From the NCBI GenBank assembly GCA_037043015.1, contig CM073321.1, positions 31,784,101 through 31,848,100 on the forward strand: a stretch of DNA of 64,000 nt. The letters are read 5' to 3'. Origin of the DNA: Bryum argenteum. Taxonomy: Eukaryota; Streptophyta; Bryopsida; Bryales; Bryaceae. Position 1 is the stretch's first letter. Each line of letters opens with the position of its first letter. Both the position numbers and the translations under genes were made by a program. The notes under the pieces are model-generated. The model made no database searches and was not told the DNA's origin. It worked only from the letters and a program-made list of their open reading frames with translations. Positions 14,361 to 25,268 of the stretch are shown here, piece by piece.

Positions 14361-14366
14361 TCCCTA

Positions 14367-14545
14367 CTATATGGCTTGGTGGTTAGGGCTTAGGCCCCCA
14401 ATGAGGAAGTCGTGGGTTCTCTTCTCCATGTTGGCGTGGTGCTCACCACTATAGTCCACCCAACTATTGTGGAGGGTCTTTGGAATTTGTTGTATGGGGA
14501 CCTGTGAACCGCCGAAACGGTTCACGCTTGTACGAATTACAATCT
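14367..14545 (+). mobile_element. tRNA-derived SINE
   Basis: An A-box-like TGGCTTGGTGGTTAGGGC at 14372-14389 is followed about 25 bp later by a B-box-like GTGGGTTCTCTTCTCC at 14412-14427. This spacing is typical of an RNA polymerase III promoter. The two boxes do not sit in a foldable tRNA cloverleaf, and transcribed-looking sequence continues past the tRNA-like head. That fits a SINE rather than a tRNA gene. The 3' end is not certain. Confidence 0.5.
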
Positions 14546-14799
14546 ATACACGTTAGTATAATATTTTCATATTCAAATTTCCTAATTGAGACTTTTAGGA
14601 TAATTCCTCCAATTTCCGGAAATTCCATGATAATTGGAGGGGTCTTGTCTAAATGGCCCGGCGTTTATCTAGTCTATTCTAAATTAGTAATATTAATTTG
14701 CGTAAGAGTATCATGACATATTTTTGGTTATGTTTTATGACTATCATTATTCATAATTGCTTAGATTCCTCCTATTTAATAATCTAGGGAATTAGTTAA

Positions 14800-16335
14800 A
14801 CTCTGCGGATGAATTTCTGGATGAACAAAGTTTCATTCGTTTGGACAGATGAAGCTCTCTACGCCATCCAAGTATCCAACGAGGGAGAGAAAGTGGGAGT
14901 TAGGGTTCTATGTTTTTTGGGGAGAGTGTGTGTGTGCATGGTGAGATCTAGATTGGTTTTCGGGGTCACGTTTTATCGTGGTGTTTTTGTAGAAGTGTGT
15001 GTGTGACTGTAGGGGAAGTGTATGGGTGAGATTTATGCGGAGGGAAGGAGCGACGACAGGAGCACCCGCTCCGAGACGACAAGCCAGAAGCAGCTACGGA
15101 AGAGACGTGATCTGGCCGAGAGCGGCGCCAGCACATTCCTTCCTCACCGGCCAGGGCAACAACGGCAAAGCAAATTGACACGAAGGCGGCAGCATCGCCA
15201 CCGACATCGGGCACCAGCAGCTCAACTTCGGTAGCACTGCGGCAGTGGAGGACCGGTCTCGAGCCAGGTAGGCGGAAGTCAAAACGCCGGATCTAGCAGG
15301 GGTCCGGTTGAGAGCAAGGCGCTGGTGCGAGCGAAGGTGCTGCCCAAGTACGAGCAGCTGTGATTCCTGCAGAGATACAGTGGCTGGCCATCACGGTGGC
15401 CGCGGTGCAAGCAGTGGGTACATCTTCGAGGCGGTTCTATATACCATCCACCACCTCCGAGTCCCGGCAACCCAAGCATCAACGTGGCAGCAGCGGACAG
15501 GAAAAAGGTAGTTACCGGCAGCCAAACCGGCGGTGGACGACGATCTAGCAAAGCTAGGACGGTGACCACCATCGACACGCATCGCCGGAGTTACGGCACC
15601 AGCATTGAGCCGACACTTCGACGCCAGTGGCCAGAGCTCGGTGAGGCAACGACCTCGCTCACTCGGAAGATCAACTTGACCGACGGTAATCTAGTCAGGG
15701 ATCGGAAACAGCGTCGTTGAGACGGTCGGAAGAGGCGGAACCAACACGCCAAAAGAGCACCAGGGGCGCCACAGACCCGAGCGAGTTCTGCGAGGCATGA
15801 GCCGATCACGAGGAGAACTAGAACAGGATCGGAGGGGCGAGGACGATCAGCTCATCGGAGGCAACCGGTGCACCAGCATCGGCCACGACCACGGCGACAG
15901 AGACCGGCCAGCATTTCAGCAACAGCACGGCGGCGATCAGCACGAGGAGCAGCGCCGAGGTTCCGAACCGGCGGCAGCCGCAAAAGCAGGTGAGAGCGCA
16001 TCTGCGCGATCACCATAGGCAGCAAACGCCGAGGTCATCACCGACAACGACGATCGACGCGAGTCGAGGAGTGATGCATCCGGCAACGCATTAGCGGCTC
16101 GCGGAAGGGTGACACCAAGGCCCTGTCCCCTCCCTTGTGATAATACGGAGGGTGGACACTGTGATATTACACAGGGAGCTCCCTCTTCCTCATTTCTTGC
16201 TCTACCATTCATTATTCTTTTTGCTAGGTTGTGTGGATTGAACAACGCATAGTTTGTGATCTTTATCTTAAGAAATGGCAACTTCTTTGCCCAAAAATTG
16301 GTTGTTTTAATCTGATTGGTGTTGTTTTATGCTTG
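14800..16335. other. GC-rich block with overlapping ORFs on both strands
   Basis: From about 15020 to 16120 the DNA is GC-rich and rich in CG dinucleotides. Arg/Ser/Gln-rich frames overlap on both strands. No frame shows a recognisable domain, and the bidirectional openness is what GC-rich DNA gives by chance. It might be a GC-rich 5' region of a retroelement or a decayed gene. The giant hAT inserted just after it. Confidence 0.25.
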
Positions 16336-16343
16336 GTGGTTAT
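16336..16343. repeat. hAT target-site duplication, left copy
   Basis: GTGGTTAT directly before the left end; the identical octamer follows the right end at 41881-41888. It fits the hAT preference for T at position 2 and A at position 7. Confidence 0.9.
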
Positions 16344-16362
16344 CAAGGTTGTCATACCGGGC
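16344..16362 (+). repeat. hAT terminal inverted repeat, left
   Basis: CAAGGTTGTCATACCGGGC. The GC-rich stretch just inside repeats CCCGCCCG-type words, which recur near the right end and may serve as subterminal transposase sites. Confidence 0.9.
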
Positions 16363-16545
16363 GGGCACGCCGCCCGCCCGTCCGTCCGCCTTGTCCGTTA
16401 GATAGAGCTTTCGCCCGCCCGATACGGTCAAATCTCTGTTGACTTTTAATTTAGGTAAAAAAACAAGGATGTGGCAAAGGTTTGGGTAAAAACCAAGCGA
16501 CTTGGCCGCCACGTACACACGACGTACGCACCACGTAGTCTGATG

Positions 16546-16795
16546 ACAGGGCGGGTGAAAGGGGTTAGAGGCGGGTAAGGGGGGGTCAGGGGGGGGGGCC
16601 AGGGCGGGGGCGGGGGGGGGGCTAGGGCGGGGGTGGGGGGGCCAGAGTGAGGGCGGGGGGAGGAGGCCAGGGCGGGGGCCAGGGCAAAGGCGGGGTAGGG
16701 GTGGGCCAGGACGGGAGCGTGGGGGGGCCAGGGCGGGGGCGGGGGGGGAGAGGGGGAGGGGGAGGACAGGTGGAGGGGGGGCGGGGTTGGGCCCA
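16546..16795. repeat. G-rich subterminal tract
   Basis: A tract of G-runs broken by CCAGGGCGGGGGC-type words on the plus strand. It lies between the left terminus and the promoter of the first cargo gene. Runs of three or more G occur every few bases, so quadruplex formation is plausible. Confidence 0.8.
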
Positions 16796-16842
16796 CCCTC
16801 CTTTAACTTTTCCACACTCCAAGTGCCTCCACTCCCCTCCCC

Positions 16843-16850
16843 TATAAAAG
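16843..16850 (+). promoter_or_regulatory. TATA box of the kinase-like cargo gene
   Basis: TATAAAAG just downstream of the G-rich tract. A pyrimidine-rich leader of about 130 bp follows up to the candidate ATG at 16985. The leader differs from that shared by the RING and transposase genes. Confidence 0.55.
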
Positions 16851-16984
16851 CCAAGTTGATTCATTATTCACCTCACTCCGCTAGTTGCCAAGCACTACTT
16901 CTTCATTGAGTTAGTGTGGGCACTTGGCAGGGTGTTTTTTCAACACGAGGGAGGAGTTTGTGCTGTTTTTTTCTCACATTTGAA

Positions 16985-18657
16985 ATGGAGGGTGAAGGGA
17001 GCCAAGGTTTGAGTATGCGACACGGAAATCAAGATTTGGAAACCCCCTTGACCGTCCTGAAGAAACAAAGGAAATCTCAAAGAAGACAAAATCTACAAAC
17101 CCGTCTTCCTCGGGATCACAGAAAAGAAAGGGAAAAAAGAAAAAAAGTAAAGGAGCAAAAAAGAACAATTTGATCTTGCCATAGGAGGAAGAGACACCAC
17201 TTATGCCAACCGAGGAGTATCTTGAATTTGCTCGACGGAATGGTATACATTTCTATAAGATATGAACTATGCCAGATTTGCATAGGTCTAACCTTGGGGC
17301 GAATGAGGAAAGATTTAACAATTTGTGTCACGATCTTCACCAATACCTGGAGCGCTGTTTTGAAAACAATTACGAACTTTGTGATTGGACCAACTTCTAC
17401 GACCACGGTGCATGGTTGGACCTCAGAGTGGTAGAGTTGACTACCAACACCGTAGACGCCTGGACGTATATTTCGGGGAAGAAATTGACAGACAAGAGCA
17501 AATGGACAAATGAAGATGACAAACTAGTTTCAAAGCTAGATTTAGTAAAAAGTTTTGGTCAATCCTTTTCGAAAGCTCGTGGGAAGAGGAATGAGAGATG
17601 GAAATTAAAAGCCGAGGATGTTGTTATGTCTCATTGCAACAGTGGAACTTTCAAGTGGCTAGAATCAACCGTTACCATGGTATCTATGCCATGACAACGT
17701 ATCTAAGGTGGATATGGGAAGGTTACTAAGGTGGTGCTTACAAAACTTCAACATATTCCTAGTTGGATTCCATTCGCGCGTAAACAATTGACGAACGTCA
17801 AGAACGAGAGGGAGAAGCGCATGGCAATCGTAAATGAGGCGGATGGATGTCCAGTAAAGCACCCTGGAATCATCAGACTATCGTACTTGCATCCTAAAAC
17901 AATGGATGGATTTTCGCTATGGCGGAACGGAGGTAGCTTCAAAGATTTTGACATCCATGTCAATCAGAAAATCCCAAATCACTTGGAATACAACGACATT
18001 CCAAAAGAGCGAAACTCAGGGCTATCCGATATACAACTAAGTTGGGTTGTAACATTCCGTAAACGACGACTTGACTTGGAATTGTCGTTGCTTGTCATTG
18101 TGGAAAAGTGTCATAAACTCAATTATCTGCACAACGACATTACTTCAACCAATGTTCTATTGCAATTCGATGATTTGAAACCAGATACGGTTTACATCGG
18201 GCTTTGTGATTGGGGGATTTCAAGTCGAGTGGTGGAACAAGCGCCATCCAAGTATGGATTTGCAAAGCTAGAGGAATTGAATGAAGAACGCAAACAGCAA
18301 AAATTTGTGGCATCGGAATTATGGTTTTTGTATGGTCCACGCGGGTCTGAAAATCCTCTTGAGGTTATGGAATGCAAACACATATATTCCAAGGCAGCCG
18401 ATGCATTCTCCGCCGGGTGGTTAGCACAACGCATTTGGCAAGAAGAGTACGATATGAAGTACTTTATGCCACACCGCACAGACCGCGCCATGAATCACGA
18501 GCACCTCAATTTCAAATTAAAAGCCCTCCAGGACCCGGACGTGTCCAAAAGGTTGACCGTGGCCGATGTTAAAGAGGCCTTGGAAAAGTATCCATTTAAT
18601 TGGACCATGCCCATGTGTTGTTTCCGTAATTCAGCTATTTGGTTTAGCGAATCTTGA
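16985..18657 (+). pseudogene. Protein-kinase-like cargo gene (damaged)
   Basis: The long frame 17269-18657 reads as a eukaryotic protein kinase fold. A glycine-loop-like GGYGKV starts at 17707. An FARKQ segment follows and could hold the ATP-anchoring lysine. Then come an HPGIIRL segment, the catalytic loop LHNDITSTNVLL (HND in place of HRD, about 18127-18165), CDWG in place of DFG near 18205, and a DAFSAGW helix. The catalytic Asp and Asn are kept. Upstream, 16985-17190 codes a Lys/Arg-rich N-terminal region in a shifted frame. In-frame stops lie near 17180, 17265, 17692 and 17704, the last just before the glycine loop. The divergent HND/DWG signature does not point to a familiar plant kinase family. 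Its role in the element is unknown. Confidence 0.7.
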
Positions 18658-18752
18658 AGTTAGCGTGTGCCTATTGTATGTAGAAGGATTGCATGGATAA
18701 TTACAATACTATATGTACTCCCCATTTGTGCACATACATATAATATACGCAG

Positions 18753-18897
18753 CAACTTCTCTTATTCGATGCATTTGTACATCTTCGTATGACATATTTA
18801 ATTGCATTGTTTTGAGTTCGGTGCACATATTTATTGGTTCCATACCTTGCCAAATACCACTCAACCTATGCATGAATTGCTCTGTAAATACCACGAA
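18753..18897 (+). repeat. 3' flanking module, copy 1
   Basis: Downstream of the kinase-like gene. It closely matches 40918-41096 downstream of the transposase gene, sharing TTATTCGATGCAT, GACATATTTAATTGCATTG and CAAATACCACTCAACC in the same order. It may carry polyadenylation signals for the cargo cassette. Confidence 0.8.
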
Positions 18898-19335
18898 AAA
18901 AAAATTTAATAAACTCAAAAAAAAAATTTAAAAAAAATTAACAAAAAGTAAAAAATAAATAAAAAAAATAAAAAAATAAAGAACGCCGTTACCTTCCTTA
19001 CTCTACCCCTATTCCTTAATCCCTCTCCTAACCTCTCTACACTGCTCCTACCCCCTCCACTCCCGCCCCTAAAAAATATTTAAAAACTTTTTTAAAATTT
19101 TTTTTTAAAAAAATTTAAAATTTTTAAAAAAGATTAAAAAAAAAGTTTAAAAAAAATTAAAATATATACCAAACCCCCTTTATCCCCCTACCCCCCCTAC
19201 CCCCACTAACCCGCCCCTAATCCCCCCCTTACTCCCCTCTAACCGGCCCCTAACCCCCCCTCCCCCCGCCCTAGCTCCCCCCCGCCTCCGCCCTGGCCCC
19301 CCCCCTTCCCCCTGGCTTGGTGTTAGCGTCTGTTG
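18898..19335. repeat. A/T homopolymer and C-rich tract between cassettes
   Basis: Runs of A and T alternate with two C-rich patches (about 19000-19075 and 19170-19315) of CCCCTACCCC-type words on the plus strand. This tract precedes the promoter module of the RING gene. The same kind of tract precedes the transposase promoter at 29395-29870. Confidence 0.75.
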
Positions 19336-19339
19336 GGTG

Positions 19340-19499
19340 GGGGGTGTCCAACCACTATATAAGAGGCGGACTCCCCATTTGTAACCCGCCCTTCCTAGCT
19401 CCCAAGATTCACTTCTCTTCGTGAGGGTTGGATTGGGGATTGGGGAGGGCGTTTGAGCACATTTGGGGGAGGTTTTAGAATTTTTTTTCTAAAACAATG
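19340..19499 (+). promoter_or_regulatory. Shared promoter/leader module, copy 1 (RING gene)
   Basis: It contains TATATAAG at 19356-19363 and the leader words GTAACCCGCCC and CTCTTCGTGAGGGTTGGATT, and it ends at ATGGCGAC. It is collinear and nearly identical with 29886-30049 before the transposase gene, including the first codons (Met-Ala-Thr). A shared promoter suggests the RING gene and transposase were expressed under common control. Confidence 0.85.
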
Positions 19500-21853
19500 G
19501 CGACACCAGGTGCGATCCGCAAGGAAGAAAAAGACAAAGAACAAGTGCGACAAGGAAAACAACAGCGGGCTCGTCTTCATGTGTTAAATAATCCTTTAAA
19601 ATTGGCATTCAGAGGCTGGGAAGATGTGGCTGACCCATGGGATTTTGACCATGCAAAGCAATACATTGAGTGGTGCCACATCGACAAATCCTTCCAGCCT
19701 GAACGCCATGTTTTACACTTGAGAAGCAACAAGGCCAATTTGCGCTACTGCACCAACCCGGAGTTCCTTTCCCGATGTCTTCAAATTTATTAACTCCTTT
19801 ACTCCACGAAGTTACCAAATAAGAATTAGGTCAGGTTATATTTAGAGCGCGGCGTTCATGGGTAGATCATTTTAAAGAAGAGGTTCGATTGGTCTACTCT
19901 GAAGGGTTTAGAAGGCAAGGCTCGAGCACCACGAGTACAAAATGGTTTCCGTGGCTTTGGAATTTGGGCGGTAGAGGATCCTGGGTGGTTTCCCTTGTTC
20001 GACAGACCTACGGAATTGGACCCTCATAACCATATGTCTGGCTCCCCGCCTGATTCCGACTCCGTTGGCTCCCACGAGATAGTTTTATCTCAAAGCAAAA
20101 CGATGGCAAGGAATAAGCGGAAGAGGCTAGCTCGATCATTAGAGCCTATGCCCATGGCTTCATTGGCCCAAGTAATACAACCAGTTCCGGTGCAGCTACT
20201 TCCCGACATAGTAGATGTGGAGATGGTTCATGCAGTTGGTGGAAACATTGAGCCCCAAGAAGTGGAGGTTGTTGTGAACGGGGGCGTGCCGGATGAAATT
20301 CTACTTGTAGATTTGTCTGTCGAGATGGAGCATTTTGATACAAGAGAAGGCCAGATTCAGCAATTGATGGGAGAAAATCAACGCTTGAAGGAAGAGAATC
20401 AACGGCTGAAAGAGGACATGCGGAGAACTAGCGACGAGATCTCATCCAAGCAACGACGTATCATGGAGCTTGAGGGGGCCATGGCAAAGGGGAAGAGGGC
20501 TTGTACATCTCAAACTCGACCTATTACATCGACTAGTCCAAACGGATTGGTCATAGGAAGTGTGCTTGACTCCTTGGCATTCGGTAATGCAGATTTCAGC
20601 GAAGTATTAGGCTCGACTGCAACACCCCTTGAAGTTGATTTGGTAGATGTTCGACCAGATAATGAGGTATTAGGCTCGCCTCCAACACCCTTTGGAGTTG
20701 ACTTGGTAGATGTTCGACGAGATAATGTGGTCTTGAAGAGTCGAATGAATCAGATGGCTGAGCAATACTATCAGTGGTAGTTGACATACATTTTATCCGT
20801 TGCCAAGGGTGACCAAATAGCCGAGGAGTTGAAGAAGATCAACAGGACATGGAAGGATCATAATCAAGAGCGGGTATTTGGTTTGACATCATGGGCAATT
20901 GTAGACGAGATGTTTCCGGACGAAGTGCGAAAAAACCGGATGGAACAATTGACTGGGCCCAATGCGAGTGGGATTTTGAAAACACGATGGACATCAAGAA
21001 AGCAACCAAATTGTGGTTAGCACTTGCAACGTTCATGACGGATGGTGAAAATTGTGCTACAAGTTGCAACCCCTTTGGACCTGAAGGAGGATTCTGCGTA
21101 GGCACTTGCCGCCACGTGTTTCATCCGATTTGCCTGATTGGCTTCATTGTTGTTTGACGACAATGTCCGCTATGTAAATCTCCCTTCCACAAGCGCTTGT
21201 ACAACCTTTTTGGATTAGAGGATTACATGCCACCGCATTGGGAGTATAATGAAACCAATGCTCCTAAACACAAAGGGAAATGGGGAGAAGACTTGGTATG
21301 GAGTTGGAAATTGTCTCGCACTTCTATAGAGAAGCAGTTGGCTGCCCTGGAATTTGGCTGGGAAAAGGATCCGGAGGCAATTACGAGGGCGTGCGATCAT
21401 TTGATTCCATCAAATGTCTCAAATGCCAATGGCAAGCGAGCTTTCTTCTACCAGGTTTACAGCGGATATTGGGACGAAGCGCACAAGGAGTTTCGATTTG
21501 GGATTCATCCAGAAGGGCTAAAATGGAAGTCGGATGGAATGATGTATTCGTCGGAAGAGCGTTCCGACCGCGATTACGAGATCAATTGGGCAACGGATGA
21601 ATCCAACTGAGCAGAACTTTTACACCACCGAAGCATTGATTTTCTGATGGAACAACATAGTCCCCAAACCGGACGCATGCTTCGAGCCATGCAACAATCA
21701 CAATTCCCGAGGGATATTCTTGAAGAAGACGGGCCTGCGAGGAGGACTCGATCAGCAGTTCGTAGACTTCAATTGGGCGGGGGTGAAGATTTGCCAGAGG
21801 GTACGAATGATGCCGAGGCCGGCCCAAGCGGTACAGCGATGGACGAGAACTAA
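19497..21853 (+). pseudogene. Coiled-coil/RING-H2 cargo gene (damaged)
   Basis: It starts at the ATG of the shared leader (MATPGAIRKEE). A charged N-terminal region follows, then a strong coiled coil at about 20340-20480 (heptad-like QRLKEENQRLKED). A 63-bp segment is directly repeated at 20601-20726. A RING-H2-like finger lies at about 21050-21180, with CATSC, then CRHVFHPIC and CPLC ligand pairs. A Trp-rich conserved tail and an acidic C-terminus end at 21853. A RING finger would suggest ubiquitin ligase activity. Frame changes near 19905 and in the A-run near 20930, and in-frame stops near 19818, 20778, 21155 and 21608, show the copy is inactive. I do not recognise the full-length family. 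Confidence 0.7.
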
Positions 21854-22134
21854 TTGTTGATTTTCGTAGTTGTGTCGCAACCAAGATATACTTCTCTTTT
21901 TCTATATCGTTAAACACTACTGAAATACATATGCTTTTCTTTTGCAAACTTGTTGGCACACTTCACGCATGTATTTATAATAATATGATCATGTAAATGC
22001 TAATTATCATGGTGTCATTGTATGGTTAGCTTGATAAATAGTTAAGTGTGAGAAAAAATTATTTTAAATTTGTAACAACTAAAAAATATCTTATGAACAT
22101 GATACGACAATAAAAAAATAAACATACCGGTAGC
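21854..22134. other. 3' flank of the RING cargo gene
   Basis: AT-rich non-coding DNA. Unlike the other two cargo genes, it does not carry the shared 3' module. Confidence 0.4.
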
Positions 22135-22331
22135 GGATGTCAATCCAAAGTGAGAGGGGAGAGAGGGGAAGTGATGGGGTGAGGGGGGAATGAGGGGGGG
22201 GGGTGAGGATGAGTGGGCGGGTGAGGGGGAGTATAAGAAAAGAAAGGGAGGAGTGAGGAGAGAAGGGAAGGAAAGAAGAGAGAAGGGGAGGAAGTGGAAG
22301 AGGAGTAGAATGATGGTCAATCCAATCATTG
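22135..22331. repeat. Purine-rich flank of palindrome, copy 1
   Basis: G/A-rich tract ending in GGAAGTGGAAGAGGAG. A closely similar tract precedes the second palindrome copy at 28640-28770, so the two form one long direct repeat around the minisatellite. Confidence 0.65.
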
Positions 22332-22333
22332 GA

Positions 22334-22402
22334 AATCCAAACATTCCCCCACTATATCCGGGATACTCCAAATCCTGGCTTTAATGAGGGAATGTTTGGA
22401 TT
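22334..22402. repeat. Palindromic repeat, copy 1
   Basis: The arms AATCCAAACATTCCC (22334-22348) and GGGAATGTTTGGATT (22388-22402) are perfect inverted repeats around a 39-bp spacer. A near copy in the same orientation lies at 28778-28846. It may be a tiny hairpin MITE or the broken termini of another element. Confidence 0.8.
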
Positions 22403-22489
22403 GTTTCTCCATTAATGATGCTTGTTTACCAAACATAAGATTAAGGAGAGAGATGACAAAAACCTTTGCAAAAATTTTCAAAAAACTAC

Positions 22490-24791
22490 GTGGGGTGGGT
22501 GAGATGGGGAGGGGCGGGTTACGGGGAGGGGCGGGTGCTCGTGGGGTAGGGCGGGTAACGGGGGGTAGGGCGGGTAAAAGGGGGTAGGGCGGGTACAGGA
22601 AAGGTAGGGCGGGTATTGGAAAGATAGGGCGGGTATTGAGGGGTAGGGCGGGTACCGGGGGTAGGACGGGTGCCGGGGGGTAGGACGGGTACCGGGGGGT
22701 AGGACGGGTGCCGGGGGTAGGGACGGGTACACCGGGGTAGAGCAAAGGAGGTAAGGTGGAGTGAGGGGTGTGAGTGTGAGGGGGTGAGGTGGGTGAGGAT
22801 GAGAGTGGGGTGTGGGGGGGATGAGGGTGGGGTGAGGGGGGGTGAGGATGAGAGGGGGTGAGGATGAGAGAGGGGAGAGGGTAAGAGAGGGGAGTGACGG
22901 TGAGAGGGGAGGGCGAGGGTGAGAGGGGAGGGGAGGGTGAGAGGGGAGGTGAAGGTGAGATGGGGAGGTGAGGGTGACGGGGGGTAGGGGCGGGTACCGA
23001 GGGGGGAAGACGGGTGCCGGGGCGTATAGCAAAGGACGTAAGGTGGAATGAGGGGAGTGAGTGTGAGGGGGTGAGGGGGGTGAGGATGAGGGTGGGGTGA
23101 AGGGGGGGGGGATGAGGGTGGAGTGAGGGGGGGTGAGGGTGAGAGGGGGGGAGGTTGAGAGGGGGTGAGGATAAGAGAGGGAGAGGGTGAGAGAGGAGAG
23201 TGTGGGTGAGAGGGGAGGGTGAGGGTGAGAGGGGGGAGTATGGGTGAGAGGGAGGGTAAGTGTGAGAGGAGGGTGAGGGGGGGTAGGGCGGGTACCTAGG
23301 GGTAGAGCAAAGGAGGTAAGGTGGAGTGAGGGGAGTGAGTGTGAGGGGGAGAGGAGTGAGGGAGGGGATGAGGGTGGGTGAGGGGGGATGAAGGTGAGGG
23401 GAGGGCTAAGGGTGACAGGGGGGGTGAACATGAGAGAGGGGGTGAGGGTGAGAGAGGGGAGTGAGGGTGAGAGAGGGGAGTGAGGGTGAGAGGGGAGGGT
23501 GAGAGGGGAGGGGGGGTGAGGATAAGAGAGGGGAGAGGGTGAGAGAGGAGAATGTGGGTGAGAGGGGAGGGTGAGGGTGAGAGGGGGGAGTATGGGTGAG
23601 AGGGGAGGGTAAGTGTGAGAGGGGAGGGTGAGGGGGGGTAGGGCGGGTACCTAGGGGTAGAGCAAAGGAGGTAAGGTGGAGTGAGGGGAGTGAGTGTGAA
23701 GGGGTGAGGGGAGAGAGGGAGGGGATGAGGGTGGGTGAGGGGGATGAAGGTGAGGGGAGGGCTAAGGGTGACAGGGGGTGAAACATGAGAGAGGGGGTGA
23801 GGGTGAGAGAGGGGAGTGAGGGTGAGAGAGGGAGTGAGGGTGAGAGGGGAGGGTAAGGGTGAGAGGGGATGAGGGTGGCGTGAGGGGGTGGTGAGGGTGA
23901 GAGGGGGGGTGTGAGGATGAGAGAGGGGGTGAGGATGAGGGAGGGAGTGAGGGTGAGAGGGGAGGGTGAAGGTGAGATGGGGCGATGAGGGTGAGGGGGG
24001 GGAGGCCGGGTACCGAGGGGATAGGGCGGGTGCAGGGGGTAGGGCGGGTGCCGGGGTAGAGCAAAAGAGGTAAGGTGGAGTGAGGGGAGTGAGTGTGAGG
24101 GGGTGAGGGGAGTGAGGGAGGGAATGAGGGTGGGGTGAGGGTGAGAGGGGGGTGAATATGAGAGAGGGGGTGAGGGTGAGAGAGGGAGTGAGGGTGAGAG
24201 GGGAGGGTGAGGGTTAGAGGGGGGTGAGGGTTAGAGGGGAGGGTGAGGGTGAGAGGAGAGGGGAGGGTGAGGGGAGGGTGAGAGGAGGGGGGGGTAGGGC
24301 GGGGTGCCGGGGGTAGGGCGGGTGCCGGGGGGTAGGGCGGGTACTGGGGGGTAGGGGCGGGTCACCGGGGGGGCGGGCGGGTCTTGGAGGGGTAGGGGCG
24401 GGTAACGGGGGGTAGGGCGGAGGACGTATGGTGGAGTGAGAGGAGTGAGGATGAGGGTTGGGTGAGGGGAGGGTGAGGGTGAGAGGGGTGGTGAGGGTGA
24501 GGGGGGGATGAGGGTGGGGTGAGGGGATAGATGAGGGTGGAGGTAGGGCGGGTACCGGGGGGTAGGGCTGATAACGGGGAGTAGGGTGGGTAACGTAGGG
24601 GTAGGGCGGAGGACGTATAGTGGAGTGAGAGGAGTGATGATGAGGGTTGGGTGAGGGGGAGGGTGAGGGTGAGAAGGGTGGTGAGGGTGAGGGGGGGGGA
24701 TGAGGGTGGAGTGAGGGGGTAGATGAGGGTGGGGGTAGGGCAAGTACCGGGGGGTAGGGCTGATAACGGGGGTAGGGCGGGTAACGGGGGG
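22490..24791. repeat. G-rich minisatellite array with higher-order repeats
   Basis: Two kinds of unit alternate: ~20-bp GGGTAGGGCGGGTACCGG units, and G/A tracts of GTGAGGGTGAGAGGGG type. A landmark GTAGAGCAAAGGAGGTAAGG recurs at about 22735, 23020, 23293, 23652 and 24055, giving a higher-order period of roughly 270-400 bp. The open frames on the minus strand through this block are proline-rich artefacts. The CACTA element interrupts the array at its right side. Confidence 0.85.
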
Positions 24792-25114
24792 GTACACTAT
24801 AAGAAACCTGCGTTTTTAATGATGTTGTAAATGATGTCTAAAAAGACATCGTAGACATTAATTCGGATGTCTTATAGACAATAAGACATTCTAGACATGA
24901 CAAATGTCTAAGCAGACGTCTAAAAAGACAGGAAAATGTCTTAAGATCGAAGATGTCTTAAGGTAATTTTAGAAGGGTAAAAAGTGTGCCACGTAGGTGC
25001 CACGTAGATGACACATCAGCTTGAATTCAACGGGCAGTGCCACATGGGGATGAAATTCATCATGATGTCGAATTTTACATGGTCCCATGAAAGATGACAT
25101 GGCGGCGCCAGAAT

Positions 25115-25268
25115 CCCACGTGGACCCGGAAAATCCGACGTGGCACTCGGGAAAATCTGACGTGGCACCCGGGAAAATCCGACGTGGCACCCGAGAATAT
25201 CCGACGTGGCACTTGAGAATATCCGACGTGGCACGCGGGAAAAGTTGACGTGGACTTGGAAAAATGAC
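25115..25268. repeat. 22-bp tandem repeat with ACGTGGC cores
   Basis: About seven units of 22 bp, each with GACGTGGCAC followed by CGGGAAAATCC-like sequence. The cores sit exactly 22 bp apart at 25137, 25159, 25181, 25203, 25225 and 25247. ACGTGGC is the core of plant ABRE/G-box sites bound by bZIP factors. Confidence 0.85.

Noticed and set aside
14372-14440. A functional tRNA gene
   Set aside because: A and B boxes exist but I could not fold arms or an anticodon loop.
14966-16281. Genes on both strands of the GC-rich block
   Set aside because: Frames overlap on both strands with Arg/Ser/Gln-rich composition and no domain.
16327-16864. Proline-rich proteins from ORFs in the G/C-rich tracts (also 22326-24797, 29445-29900, 41271-41765, 63554-63895)
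   Set aside because: They are open in several frames because the tracts lack stop-forming words, and they show only low-complexity Pro, Ser or Gly.
22490-24791. A CRISPR array or satellite centromere repeat
   Set aside because: Units are short, variable and contiguous with no spacers, and the array is confined within a transposon.
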